Counted from the stretch's first letter, positions 35,518 through 45,077 are shown. The stretch: DNA of 64,000 nucleotides from Flavobacteriales bacterium (GCA_002717515.1 PBEC01000001.1:99406-163405); one strand, 5' to 3'. Notes: a model not told the origin generated them from the sequence alone. Program-made: numbers and translations.

Positions 35518-35685
35518 TTATCTCTCTGATTTTGCTGTTTTATTCAAGACGCTAAGCCAATATGCAAATAAAATTACCATTACGATTAAGAAAAAGTAAT
35601 TTGCTGCCCAACCTAAAAACGGAAGAACTTCAAAAGTCCCGTAAAATAATTTATGTAGAAACTCTACTATACCGTTGATATTCAT
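35518..35685 (-). CDS. 55-residue single-span membrane protein
   Basis: Small ORF from ATG 35685 to TAA 35518. It starts MNINGIVEFLHKLFYGTF, then an aromatic-rich hydrophobic segment (about 24-45, WAANYFFLIVMVILFAYWL) and a short polar tail KTAKSER. It resembles the roughly 55-75-residue flavobacterial family I recall as DUF6341, found beside DUF6427; this label is uncertain. Support comes from its composition, its place opposite a DUF6427-like gene, and a palindromic terminator 24 bases after the stop. Confidence 0.72.
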   Translation of the reverse strand: MNINGIVEFLHKLFYGTFEVLPFLGWAANYFFLIVMVILFAYWLSVLNKTAKSER

Positions 35686-35781
35686 ATCAGTAATTTTTAC
35701 AAATATAAAGTGAATAATATTATTATGCGAATTTAAAACTGATATTTATACATCTGAAAAGAATATTTCTAATTTTGGCAA

Positions 35782-36729
35782 ATGTTAGTTTCTCAAATAA
35801 GAAGTACAAATCCGTTATCCTCTATTTTATTTATTTTTCTTTTTTGGATTCTTAATACAGTTTTTGAGCTTCGAGAATTGTTTCTCCAATTTCCAAATTG
35901 GAATCATTTTCCTTTATTTGAATTTTTCTGTGCTCAATTATCGATTCTAGGTATTTCCATATTATTGAATAAAGTACTTCAAAAAAATAAGCTGGTTGGA
36001 GTAGGAGATGCTTTTTCAGGTGTTTTGTTTCAGGTGTTTGTTCTAGGGCTACATAGTTTACATCTTTATTATAAAGAATTGATCGCTTTATTTTTAATAT
36101 CCATGGCCATCAGTAGGCTAATTAACTTGTATAATGCTCATAAGAATTATATTAAGGAGTTTGAGATTGGGATTTTATTTGGTTTGTCCGCTGCAATTGC
36201 TCCCGGTTTATTACCTGTTTCAATTATGATGTTTGTTGGTACTGCTTTAGTGGTCCCTTTTTCATGGAGAGATTTTGTAGTCTCTTTGTTCGGTTTTATA
36301 TGGGTGTTTTTCGCGAAATTCTCTTTGTTTTACATTTTCGAATTTTCAGGAAATGAGGTTTTACCGAATTTGCTTTTTTCGATTTCAAACGTTGATTTTG
36401 ATTTTAATATTAGTTCTCTTTCTATTCTTTTTATTTGTATTGTTCAACTGATTATTTTCATGCGAATTTTTTTGATATTAGAGAAAAGAAACATTAAAGA
36501 GAGAGTTTTTTACAGGCTTTGGATATGGACTTTGGTTTTTCTATTTCTATCTCTTATGTTCTCCAGTATCAATTTGAATAAAGCTATTTTAATTGTCTAT
36601 TTAGGATTGCCTTGCGCTATTTTTGGTTCAGAATTTTTTCCAAGTAAAAGAAAATTAAAAGGGTATTGGAAAAAAGAAATTCTTCTTTATACCATGGTTG
36701 CAATTCAAATCGTAATCAGAATGAATTGA
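35782..36729 (+). CDS. Polytopic membrane protein (DUF6427-like)
   Basis: 315 residues with about eight to ten hydrophobic segments and very short loops (for example FGLSAAIAPGLLPVSIMMF and FLFLSLMFSSINLNKA). It begins MLVSQIRSTNPLSSILF without a cleavable signal peptide. I believe it belongs to DUF6427, an inner-membrane family of Bacteroidota without known function. Divergent from the 55-residue protein, 96 bases apart; convergent with the SulP gene. Confidence 0.72.
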   Translation: MLVSQIRSTNPLSSILFIFLFWILNTVFELRELFLQFPNWNHFPLFEFFCAQLSILGISILLNKVLQKNKLVGVGDAFSGVLFQVFVLGLHSLHLYYKELIALFLISMAISRLINLYNAHKNYIKEFEIGILFGLSAAIAPGLLPVSIMMFVGTALVVPFSWRDFVVSLFGFIWVFFAKFSLFYIFEFSGNEVLPNLLFSISNVDFDFNISSLSILFICIVQLIIFMRIFLILEKRNIKERVFYRLWIWTLVFLFLSLMFSSINLNKAILIVYLGLPCAIFGSEFFPSKRKLKGYWKKEILLYTMVAIQIVIRMN

Positions 36730-36736
36730 ATAAATA

Positions 36737-38344
36737 TTATATCTCGTTTGCATTTACATCTGAAACTACAAAATATCTAGGGTCATCAATGTTGTTTTCA
36801 ATAACGTTTGAAAAAGAGGTATTGGCTTTTAATAAAATGTTTTTACAATCCTGACTCAAATGTGTTAGTTTTATCGATTTTTCTGCGGTTTTATATTTTT
36901 TAACAATGGCTTCCAAAGCCTCAATTCCAGAATGATCAGATACTTTTGACTCCATAAAGTCAATTTCAACTTTTTCAGGGTCATTGTGAACATCAAACTT
37001 TTCATTGAACGCTGTTATTGAGCCAAAAAACAAAGGTCCCCATATTTCATATACTTTTGTGCCATCTTTTTTTACAGATTTTCTGGCTCTAATTCTCTTC
37101 GCATTTTCCCAAGCGAACATTAAGGCTGAAACAATTATTCCGCTTACTACAGCAACGGCCAGATCCTGCCAAACAGTAACTGCTGTAACCAAAATAATTA
37201 CAAATGCATCTGTTTTTGGAACAACAAAAATTGTCTTAAAACTTTTCCAGGCAAACGTTCCAATTACGACCATAAACATTACACCTACTAAAGCTGCAAT
37301 CGGTATGATTTCAATTAGGTCAGATAACCATAAAATGAAAGAGAGCAGTCCAAGTGAGGCTACTATACCAGATAATCTTCCTCTACCACCGGATGACACA
37401 TTAATCATGGCTTGCCCTATCATTGCGCATCCTCCCATTCCTCCAAAAAAACCATTGATAATATTCGCAAGACCTTGACCAAAACTTTCTTTATTTCCTG
37501 ATCCTTTTGTCTCTGTGATTTCATCCACCAATTGAAGAGTCATAAGTGATTCAATTAAACCTATGGCGGCAAGAATTGTTGCCCATTTAAGAATGAAAAA
37601 AATACTTTCAGGGTTCATAATGTGATTGAAGTACCCATAAAAAGGTATTTCAAAAACTGGTAAATTTGCTGCCATTGTAGCTTTATCATCTCCTTTTGAT
37701 TGAAGGAAACTTAAAACATTGTCCGTTTCAATACCTCCGAAATAAACAAGAGCTGTAACAGTTGCAATAGCAACTAAACCTGCTGGGATTTTTTTTGTAA
37801 GCTTTGGAAGTCCCCACATTATAATCATTGTCAATGCTACAAGCCCGAGCATTGTCATCATTTTTTGTCCTTCAAACCATGAGTCATCTGGATTTTTGAA
37901 CATTGTGAATTGCGCAGTACAAATAACAATTGCTAAACCATTTACAAATCCAATCATAACAGGATGAGGAATTAGTCTGACCAATTTTCCCAATTTTAAT
38001 GCACCGAAAAGTATTTGCATAAGCCCCATCGTAATTAATATCAAAAAAAGGTAGTGAAGATGTGGGTTTTCGAGTCCGTCGGGTCCCATTTCTTTTGCAA
38101 TAGGTAGGAAGTCAAACATTACAACAGCTAATGCTCCAGTGGCTCCTGAAATCATTCCAGGACGTCCTCCAAAAACAGCAGTAATTAATCCCATCATAAA
38201 TGCTCCATAAAGGCCAATTACAGGTGGTATATCAGCAATAAAAGCAAAAGCAACAGCTTCTGGAACAAGAGCAAGTGCTACAGTTACGCCCGAGAGCGCA
38301 TCATCTTTAATCGAACCGTTGGAAATAAACCATTTAAGTAACAT
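36737..38344 (-). CDS. SulP family anion transporter with STAS domain
   Basis: 535 residues. About twelve membrane segments from residue 15 to 400, with DALSGVTVALALVPEAVAFAF at the start (SulP signature) and PHPVMIGFVNGLAI in the middle. The cytosolic STAS domain is about 425-525 (GPLFFGSITAFNEKF, EIDFMESKVSDHSG). The family carries sulfate, bicarbonate or carboxylates; the conserved neighbours needed to choose are absent. A well-matching promoter lies just upstream. Confidence 0.92.
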   Translation of the reverse strand: MLLKWFISNGSIKDDALSGVTVALALVPEAVAFAFIADIPPVIGLYGAFMMGLITAVFGGRPGMISGATGALAVVMFDFLPIAKEMGPDGLENPHLHYLFLILITMGLMQILFGALKLGKLVRLIPHPVMIGFVNGLAIVICTAQFTMFKNPDDSWFEGQKMMTMLGLVALTMIIMWGLPKLTKKIPAGLVAIATVTALVYFGGIETDNVLSFLQSKGDDKATMAANLPVFEIPFYGYFNHIMNPESIFFILKWATILAAIGLIESLMTLQLVDEITETKGSGNKESFGQGLANIINGFFGGMGGCAMIGQAMINVSSGGRGRLSGIVASLGLLSFILWLSDLIEIIPIAALVGVMFMVVIGTFAWKSFKTIFVVPKTDAFVIILVTAVTVWQDLAVAVVSGIIVSALMFAWENAKRIRARKSVKKDGTKVYEIWGPLFFGSITAFNEKFDVHNDPEKVEIDFMESKVSDHSGIEALEAIVKKYKTAEKSIKLTHLSQDCKNILLKANTSFSNVIENNIDDPRYFVVSDVNANEI

Positions 38345-38364
38345 ATAACTAGAATTTAAGCGCG

Positions 38365-38394
38365 CAAAGTTACGGTTTTAGAATTCGGTATCAA
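38365..38394 (-). promoter_or_regulatory. Promoter of the SulP gene
   Basis: On the minus strand TTG (38392-38394), a 19-base spacer, TAACTTTG (38365-38372). The leader would be about 17 bases. Confidence 0.75.
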
Positions 38395-38408
38395 ATGCAA
38401 GTGAGTAT

Positions 38409-39944
38409 TTATCCTGCCCAGTTATCTCTATCAAGGCTACGGAATTGAATGGCTTCGGCTATATGGTTGGGATGAATATTTTTTTGATTATCCAGGTCGG
38501 CTATGGTTCGTGCAACTTTTAGTATTCTATTGTAAGCTCTTGCCGACAAGTCAAGCTTATTCATAGCATTTTTTAACAAAATTTTACATTCTGAATTTAA
38601 TTTACAGCACGATTCCAGTTGATTAGAGTTCATTTCTGCATTACAATTCACCTTTGTTTTATTATACCGTTTAGTTTGTATTTTTCTTGCACTTACAACT
38701 CTTTCTCTTATTGAATTACTTTTTTCGGAAGGTTTAGAGTTGGCCAGTTGCTCAAATGAAACTGGAGCTACTTCAACATGTAAATCTATACGGTCCAACA
38801 GTGGTCCCGAAACTTTGTTTAAGTATTTTTGAACACTTCCTCCAGGACATATGCATTCCTTTTCTGGATGATTGTAATATCCACAAGGACAAGGATTCAT
38901 GCTTGCTACAAGTGTTAGGCTGGCTGGGTAATTAACCGAAAATTTAGCTCGTGAAATCGAAACATTTCGGTCTTCTAAGGGCTGTCTTAATACTTCAAGA
39001 ACAGTTCTTTTAAATTCTGGTAATTCATCAAGGAAAAGTACTCCATTATGAGCCATTGAAACTTCACCCGGTTGAGGATTTGTTCCACCGCCTATTAGGG
39101 CAACATCCGAAATCGTATGATGGGGGTTTCTAAATGGTCTTTGAGCTACAAGCCCATGTTCTGTTCCTAATTTTCCTGCTACAGAGTGTATTTTGGTCGT
39201 TTCAAGAGCTTCATAAAGTGTCATGGGAGGTAAAATGGATGAAAATCTTTTAGCCAACATAGTTTTTCCAGCGCCTGGTGGACCAATTAAAATTAAATTA
39301 TGCCCACCTGCTGCCGCAATCTCCATGGCTCTCTTAATGTTTTCTTGTCCTTTCACATCTGAAAAGTCAAATTCAGGATTGTTAAGGTTTTCGATGAATA
39401 AATCTCTTGTGTTTATGCATATTGGTTCAGTTTTTTTAGATCCATTGCAAAAGTCAATCACTTCTGTAATATTATTAAATCCGTATACTTCGATGTCACT
39501 AACAATAGCCGCTTCATTTGCATTTTCTGTGGGTAAAATTATTCCTTTAAAACCTGATTTTTTGGCCAAGATTGAAATGGGAAGAGCTCCTTTTATAGGT
39601 TGGATTTTTCCATCAAGAGACAATTCTCCCATGATTAAGAAATCTTCGATTTTATCTTTTTTAATTTGATCGGTCGCACCAAGTATTCCAAGTGCTATTG
39701 GTAAGTCATACACAGCTCCTTCTTTTTTTAAGTCTGCAGGAGCCATATTTACTACTGTTTTTTTTTGAGGGCTGTGAAAATTTATGTTTTTTAATGCCGT
39801 ATCTATTCTGATTTTTGCTTCTTGGACAGCTTTATCGGGGAGACCTACTAAATAAAAATCTTTTCCTTTTGAAACGGAAACTTCAATTGTTATTAATCTT
39901 GCGTCAACTCCTTGAAGGGCACCACCATATGTTTTTACCAACAT
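38409..39944 (-). CDS. YifB/ComM-type Mg-chelatase-like AAA+ ATPase
   Basis: 511 residues. The N-terminal Lon-like fold (about 1-170) precedes the AAA+ domain: Walker A LIGPPGAGKTMLAKRF, Walker B NGVLFLDELPEF, sensor SLTLVASMNPCPCGY. A four-Cys zinc-type cluster (CPCGYYNHPEKECIC) and the C-terminal Mg_chelatase_C domain follow. ComM in Vibrio is a helicase that promotes branch migration during natural transformation; whether this one does the same is inference. Full length. Confidence 0.92.
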   Translation of the reverse strand: MLVKTYGGALQGVDARLITIEVSVSKGKDFYLVGLPDKAVQEAKIRIDTALKNINFHSPQKKTVVNMAPADLKKEGAVYDLPIALGILGATDQIKKDKIEDFLIMGELSLDGKIQPIKGALPISILAKKSGFKGIILPTENANEAAIVSDIEVYGFNNITEVIDFCNGSKKTEPICINTRDLFIENLNNPEFDFSDVKGQENIKRAMEIAAAGGHNLILIGPPGAGKTMLAKRFSSILPPMTLYEALETTKIHSVAGKLGTEHGLVAQRPFRNPHHTISDVALIGGGTNPQPGEVSMAHNGVLFLDELPEFKRTVLEVLRQPLEDRNVSISRAKFSVNYPASLTLVASMNPCPCGYYNHPEKECICPGGSVQKYLNKVSGPLLDRIDLHVEVAPVSFEQLANSKPSEKSNSIRERVVSARKIQTKRYNKTKVNCNAEMNSNQLESCCKLNSECKILLKNAMNKLDLSARAYNRILKVARTIADLDNQKNIHPNHIAEAIQFRSLDRDNWAG

Positions 39945-40037
39945 AACTTATTCGTTTAAAGTAAATCTATTGTTTATGGTGATTTTTTATTGTTTACCTA
40001 TTGAGATTGTTCAAACCAAATATGAGAATTTGGAAAA

Positions 40038-40070
40038 TTGGTTAATATTGGCAATAATTTGTTAATTTTG
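40038..40070 (+). promoter_or_regulatory. Possible promoter of the gene at 40141
   Basis: TAATTTTG (40063-40070) fits TAnnTTTG, with TTG at 40038-40040 and a 22-base spacer, longer than ideal. Confidence 0.4.
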
Positions 40071-40140
40071 AAAGCTTAATAGGAATGCTCTTTTTGGCAA
40101 GTCTTTTGTAAATGAGTAGCTAAACTAAAAATTAAGTACA

Positions 40141-40572
40141 ATGAAAAAAATAGTGTTTGGATTGATATTGTCTGTTCTTTCAACAAGTATTAGTGCAGGA
40201 GATGGAGACGGAGATAATTGTTATGAGGCATACAATAAAAAATTTGCTGAGAGAGGAGCAAATGAAGTAAAAGATGGTTGGTATGAAAATGTCGTTATTA
40301 CTTTTCGTCAAGGTAATCAAGCCGATTGTGTTTTGGGAAAGGTTCAAGTTGAAGCAGGAGCTGTTACTCAAATGTATTTAAAAAACGTAGATGGAACATA
40401 CCAAATTTTCACGAAAAAATGGAAGCATGAAGATAATAAGTCGATTGTTTCCAATGGAATTTCAAAGTCAAGATTAACAATTGATGGTGAGGTTGTAAAT
40501 GTTATTTTCACTACTTCTATTAAACCTCCAAAAAAGAAAATTGCTGTAGCTCCAAGTCCTGATGATTTGTAA
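40141..40572 (+). CDS. Secreted protein of unknown function
   Basis: 143 residues. A signal peptide (MKKIVFGLILSVLSTSISAG) precedes a mature domain with two cysteines (DNCYEAYNKK and QADCVLGKV) and beta-strand character, ending in a basic/proline tail (PPKKKIAVAPSPDDL). I do not recognise the family. It is monocistronic, bounded by the divergent yifB gene and a strong terminator. Confidence 0.75.
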   Translation: MKKIVFGLILSVLSTSISAGDGDGDNCYEAYNKKFAERGANEVKDGWYENVVITFRQGNQADCVLGKVQVEAGAVTQMYLKNVDGTYQIFTKKWKHEDNKSIVSNGISKSRLTIDGEVVNVIFTTSIKPPKKKIAVAPSPDDL

Positions 40573-40582
40573 AAAAAATGGG

Positions 40583-40613
40583 AAAGGCTTAGTTTTAACT
40601 AAGCCTTTTTTTT
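40583..40613 (+). terminator. Terminator after the gene at 40141
   Basis: AAAGGCTTAGTT-TT-AACTAAGCCTTT, a perfect 12-bp stem (40583-40608) followed by five more T. It reaches the stop of the convergent aguB gene, so it can serve both. Confidence 0.9.
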
Positions 40614-41493
40614 AATCAATAAAACGTTTTCCGATTTCTGAGTATTCTTCTATTCTTCTATCTCGAAAGAAAGGCCAAATTTGTCTTACCTTTTCGGATT
40701 GATTCAGAAAAATTTCAGTTGTTGTTGTTTGTTCATTTTCATCTGCTTGATAAATGACTTCTCCTTGCGGTCCACAAATAAAACTATTTCCCCAAAAATG
40801 AATTTTACTTTCAGAATTTTCGGAAGTTTCAGTGCCTACTCGATTCACACAAATTAATGGGATTCCATTGGCAATAGCATGTGATTTTTGAATTGTTTTC
40901 CATGATTCAAGTTGTGTTCTTCGTTCTTTGAGGTTATCTTTTTCATCGTAACCTATAGCCGTTGGATAAATTAAAATTTCAGCTCCTCTAAGTGCCATTA
41001 AGCGTGCGGCTTCAGGGAACCATTGGTCCCAGCAAATTAAAATACCCAAAGTACCTACAGATGTTTTTATGGGGTTAAATCCCAAATCTCCCGGTGTGAA
41101 ATAAAATTTTTCATGATACCCCGGGTCATCAGGGATATGCATTTTTCGATACATTCCAGCAATGGAACCGTCTTTTTCAAAAACTACTGCTGTGTTATGA
41201 TATAGGCCGCCTGTTCTTTTTTCAAATAAAGACGATACTAAAACAACATCGTGTTTCTTGGCTAGATTAGAATAAAATTCTGTTATTGGTCCTGGTAGTT
41301 TTTGAGCAAATTCGAAATTTTTGACGTTTTCTGTTTGACAAAAGTATAGGGAGTCATGAAGCTCCTGTAGAACAATTAGTTCAGTATTCTTATCTGCTAA
41401 TTGTTTGATTTGTTTTTCTATTTTTGATTGGTTCTCTTTTTGGTTTTGAGTACAACTCATCTGTACAATACCAACCTTTAACGTATTTTCCAT
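40612..41493 (-). CDS. aguB: N-carbamoylputrescine amidase
   Basis: 293 residues of the nitrilase superfamily with the Glu-Lys-Cys triad: Glu in VLQELHDSLY, Lys in YRKMHIPDDPGY, Cys in GILICWDQWFPEAARLMA. LHDSLYFCQ and HIPDDPGYHEKFYFTPGD are typical of AguB. It hydrolyses N-carbamoylputrescine to putrescine, CO2 and ammonia. Its start overlaps the aguA stop by one base, so both enzymes come from one transcript and perform successive steps. Confidence 0.93.
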   Translation of the reverse strand: MENTLKVGIVQMSCTQNQKENQSKIEKQIKQLADKNTELIVLQELHDSLYFCQTENVKNFEFAQKLPGPITEFYSNLAKKHDVVLVSSLFEKRTGGLYHNTAVVFEKDGSIAGMYRKMHIPDDPGYHEKFYFTPGDLGFNPIKTSVGTLGILICWDQWFPEAARLMALRGAEILIYPTAIGYDEKDNLKERRTQLESWKTIQKSHAIANGIPLICVNRVGTETSENSESKIHFWGNSFICGPQGEVIYQADENEQTTTTEIFLNQSEKVRQIWPFFRDRRIEEYSEIGKRFID

Positions 41494-42494
41494 TACAACA
41501 AAGATACGTTTAAAACATTTTTAGCAACTTGCATAGTGATGCAATGAAGAGATCCATTTTGCTTAATGATTTCTTTGCAATTAATTCCGATTACGTCTCT
41601 TTTTGGAAATGCTTTTTTTAAGGTTGAAATGGCGTTTAAATCATTTTTATCGTTATAAGTTGGAACCAGTACTTTTCGATTTGTAATTAAAAAATTAACA
41701 TAAGTGGCTGGCAATTGTTTGTTTTTATTGAAAATAGGTTTAGGGAGTTTGACAGGGATTAAACTATAGTTGTTTTTTTCTGCAATTTTTTTTAATTCTT
41801 TTTCGAGTAATTTCAGTTCCTCTGAATCATCTATGGAGTAAACGATGGTTTTTTCATTACAAAATCGAGCCAATGTATCTACATGAGAATCAGTATCGTC
41901 GCCATTTATATAACCGTTTTCTAGCCATATTATGTTTTGAACTCCAAGTGAATTGGATAGTGTCTTTTCAATTTGAAATTTGTTTAGATTAGAGTTTCTG
42001 TTTTTGTTAAGTAAGCACTTTTTAGTGGTTAAAATAGTGCCAAGACCATCGGAGTCTATCGAACCACCTTCAAGAACAAAATGATTATAGTTGAAATTAA
42101 CGCGTTTAAAAAGACCTTTTTCAAATAATTGTAAATTGATTGAATTGTCTTTTTGATAAGGATGTTTTTTCCCCCAACCGTTAAACTTAAAATCAGTTAG
42201 ACATATTGTTTCATTGTTTTTTACTGATAAACCAATGTAATCTCTTGTCCATGTATCGTTGTAATTTGCGAGGATTATTTTAATATTTTTTTGGACTTTT
42301 AAAGCGAATTTATTCATCATCTTCTTGCCCCTTGATAGGATGATTACTTTTTGATGATCAGCAATTTCTTCAACAATTTTAATGTAGGTTTGTTCAACTT
42401 TTAATAAGTTGTTTTTCCAATCGGTATCTTTGTGCGGCCAAGCAATTATTATGGCCTCTTGATGTTCCCATTCTGCAAGTAAAACCTTATTCAT
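41493..42494 (-). CDS. aguA: Agmatine deiminase
   Basis: 333 residues of the Porphyromonas-type peptidyl-arginine deiminase family. AIIIAWPHKDTDW opens the fold, NDTWTRDYIGL and EGGSIDSDGLGTILTT are substrate-site motifs, DDTDSHVDTLARF carries the catalytic His and NGSLHCITMQVA the catalytic Cys near the C-terminus. It converts agmatine to N-carbamoylputrescine. The arginine decarboxylase that would supply agmatine is not in the window. Confidence 0.92.
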   Translation of the reverse strand: MNKVLLAEWEHQEAIIIAWPHKDTDWKNNLLKVEQTYIKIVEEIADHQKVIILSRGKKMMNKFALKVQKNIKIILANYNDTWTRDYIGLSVKNNETICLTDFKFNGWGKKHPYQKDNSINLQLFEKGLFKRVNFNYNHFVLEGGSIDSDGLGTILTTKKCLLNKNRNSNLNKFQIEKTLSNSLGVQNIIWLENGYINGDDTDSHVDTLARFCNEKTIVYSIDDSEELKLLEKELKKIAEKNNYSLIPVKLPKPIFNKNKQLPATYVNFLITNRKVLVPTYNDKNDLNAISTLKKAFPKRDVIGINCKEIIKQNGSLHCITMQVAKNVLNVSLL

Positions 42495-42563
42495 AGATTA
42501 AAATTAGGATTAAAAAAAGTTAAATACATCTTGAATTATTTTTTTAAATCTATTTTTAAATTA

Positions 42564-43213
42564 ATGAAGAACATAAGAAAACGACTTTATCGAGATAATT
42601 CGTATCGATTGTTAGGTGGCGTTTGTTCTGGTCTAAGTTTTTACTTTTCAGTCGATAGAGGTTATGTTAGGTTGATTTTTTTTTAAGCTCCATTTTCTTT
42701 TTAGTTACCATTCCACTTTACGTTATTTGTTGGGCAGTAATACCAAAAGCAAGAACAAATATTGAGAGAAGTGAAATGAAAGGGGAAGATTCAGTTACTC
42801 AAGATTGCGTTGAAAAAAAAGAAACTAAAACAAAACAAAATAAGAACAATAGGTCGAATAGTTTTCCGATATCAAGTTCTCTGAAAAAGATTGTCTTGAC
42901 CATGATTTTGTTTTTTTGTAGTTTGATTCTTTTTGTAATTTTTGGACTATCGCTTTCATTTCCATTTATGATTGAGCTCTTTCGAGATTTCAGCTTTATG
43001 CCTGATTTCAAACAATTTTTGATTGGTATTTTGGTCGGAGAAAAAGCCTTTACCATAAATTCTATTTCTACTATTCTTTTAATGACTTTACCTTTTGTTG
43101 CAGGGGGTATGTTTTCACTTTGTAGGTTACAAAAATTTGCTGTTAAAAGAAGTTTTTACAATTATGTAGGACTTGCATGGGTGACTTCTTTGGCGATTAC
43201 TTGTCTAGTTTGA
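42564..43213 (+). pseudogene. PspC-domain membrane protein split by a frameshift at a T9 tract
   Basis: From ATG 42564 the frame gives MKNIRKRLYRDNSYRLLGG and on through VCSGLSFYFSVDRGYVRLIFF, a typical PspC domain start, then hits TAA at 42684-42686 right after nine T (42676-42684). One extra T (or a -1 slip) continues the same domain: LSSIFFLVTIPLYVICWAV, then IPKARTN, a hydrophilic linker, and a tail with two or three membrane spans ending at 43213. The frame after the tract has an ATG at 42776, but it lies after the domain, so a gene starting there would lack its N-terminus. Sequencing error, real mutation, phase variation or programmed slippage are all possible. Confidence 0.85.
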
Positions 43214-44881
43214 ATAATGTACTTTAGAAAAATCTATATATTGAATTTGGTTCAGTGACAAACCTTTTATGTTACTGTTTATTAATCTATTACTTTCTTC
43301 ATACCACAAAACTGCTATTGGACATTCTTCCATCAAAAGGCGTTCTGCGGCTGCATAGCTTTTATTTGCATTTTCTTCATCAATAGATTTTCTTGCCCGA
43401 TCTAAGGTTCGATCAAAATCTTTATTTGAGAATCGAGTTGTGTTGGGAAAAGAAGGGATTTCTAAGGATTGAGGAACGGTTTTTCCATAGAAAATATTCA
43501 GAAAATCTTCAGGACTTGAAAAGTTAGCTTTCGATTTTGAAATATACATATCGCCCTTAGCATACCTTGCCTTTTCAATTTTATATCGCTCTGGTACGAT
43601 ATTTATTTCTACGATGATACCCAATTCTCTCTCAAGTTGAAACCTTATTTCATCCGCGATTCCAATTGATTTGTAGTCATCTTCACTTACATCCAATTGA
43701 AGTGGGCGTATTGAATCAAATCCAGATTTCAGAATAAGCTTTTTGGCAGTATCTGAATTGTAGGAATATCCATTAACTCCATTTTTTCGGTAGTTCGGAA
43801 TGTAGGGGTGTGTAATTCCTGAATCGCCAATTTTTCCTCTTGTTTCTCCAAATACTTTTTGAGTAATCTCTTGCTTGTTTAACGCAAAGCTGATAGCCTT
43901 TCTTATTTTTTTGTTTTTAAGAACATCACTATTTAAATTAAACTCTATGTAGTTGGTGCACAAAAAAGGTGCGCTTTGCATCATAACTTCATTGTCAAAT
44001 TTTCCCTTGTAGTCTCTGAAAACTCTTCTTACGGCCTTAAAGGGTAAATTTAAAACCATACTTGATTTTTTTTCTACTACATTTTTTATTTGATGTTTAA
44101 TTCCAATTTCAAAATCAATACAAATACTATCTAGGTATGGAAGACGTATTCCATTTATGTCTTTTTCATGATAATGTTTGTTTTTAATTAAAACCTGTTG
44201 ATCGTGATAAGAATCGAATTTTAAAGGAATAAAAGGTCCTGTACCTACATAGTTTTCGTGACCATATTTTTCGACAGCCTCTTTAGCTACGATTGAAAAG
44301 TTAATTCCAGCTAGTCTTTTCAGGAAAAGACCATTTGGTCTGTGCAATTCTATTTCTATTTTATTTTTTCCAATCGCTCTTATTCCGGATATTTCACTCG
44401 AAGAACCATTAAAATAATCTTCAACTCCTTTTACAACCCCTTTCAATGTGTTATAATAACCTCCATTAACCATTTGTTTGGTACAAATATTCTTAAATGT
44501 ATAAATTACGTCATCAACGCATACTTTTCTTCCTATTCCTTTTTCAAAGCATTTATTGTCGTGAAAAAAAACATCATCTTTTAGAGTAAAGGTGTAAACA
44601 AAAGTATTTGGATTAAATTCAAAGGATTCAACAAGGCATGGCTCAACCTCTAGGTTTTCAGAATTTAGTTTTACTAAGCCCTCAAAAATTTGGTTTGCTA
44701 CAAGGGAGGTACTTGCATCACCAATTAAAGAGGGATGTAAGTTATGGATTCGGTTTTGTGAACAGAAACTAAAGCTTCCTCCTGTTTTGTTTGAACGCGA
44801 ATTTTCTGAACAAGACAAAATGAAGAAAATAAATAAAAAAGGAAAAAGTTTAACAGTGGCTTCCTTTAACTTTCGTTTCAA
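43205..44881 (-). CDS. Extracellular peptide-binding lipoprotein (SBP_bac_5)
   Basis: 558 residues from a TTG at 44881 (read M/L-KRKLKEATVKLF), which gives a standard lipoprotein signal with lipobox FILSC. The open frame reaches 45139, but that part is basic, unstructured and overlaps the divergent gene's start, so it is probably not translated. The body is a family 5 solute-binding protein: FEGLVKLNSENLEVEPCLVE, then YTFTLKDDVFFHD, NKKIRKAISFALNKQEI, and the C-terminal EECPIAVLWYEES. Such proteins deliver oligopeptides to ABC permeases; no permease is adjacent. The 3' end overlaps the PspC gene by 9 bases. Confidence 0.85.
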   Translation of the reverse strand: MKRKLKEATVKLFPFLFIFFILSCSENSRSNKTGGSFSFCSQNRIHNLHPSLIGDASTSLVANQIFEGLVKLNSENLEVEPCLVESFEFNPNTFVYTFTLKDDVFFHDNKCFEKGIGRKVCVDDVIYTFKNICTKQMVNGGYYNTLKGVVKGVEDYFNGSSSEISGIRAIGKNKIEIELHRPNGLFLKRLAGINFSIVAKEAVEKYGHENYVGTGPFIPLKFDSYHDQQVLIKNKHYHEKDINGIRLPYLDSICIDFEIGIKHQIKNVVEKKSSMVLNLPFKAVRRVFRDYKGKFDNEVMMQSAPFLCTNYIEFNLNSDVLKNKKIRKAISFALNKQEITQKVFGETRGKIGDSGITHPYIPNYRKNGVNGYSYNSDTAKKLILKSGFDSIRPLQLDVSEDDYKSIGIADEIRFQLERELGIIVEINIVPERYKIEKARYAKGDMYISKSKANFSSPEDFLNIFYGKTVPQSLEIPSFPNTTRFSNKDFDRTLDRARKSIDEENANKSYAAAERLLMEECPIAVLWYEESNRLINSNIKGLSLNQIQYIDFSKVHYSN

Positions 44882-45077
44882 AACACTTAATTTTTTTAAA
44901 TACCCAACACAAAATAAAGTTTTAATGGTGTAAAAAACAAAAAAGGATTTTTTTTTGGCATTTTTTTTGACTGTTAAAGATGCTTTTAATGTATTGATAT
45001 TTTTGATATTTTTAGCTTTTGTTTTATTATTGTAGTTTTTTGCGAGATATAAAGAACTCAAGCAAGAACATTTAGGT

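Noticed and set aside
42776..43213. An independent gene starting at ATG 42776
   Set aside because: The frame upstream of 42776 continues the PspC domain into the T9 tract, so this ATG is internal to an interrupted gene.
44342..44584. ORF antisense to the peptide-binding lipoprotein
   Set aside because: It is a shadow of the real gene with low-complexity aromatic composition, like the other antisense frames in 7-9 kb, 24 kb and 37 kb.
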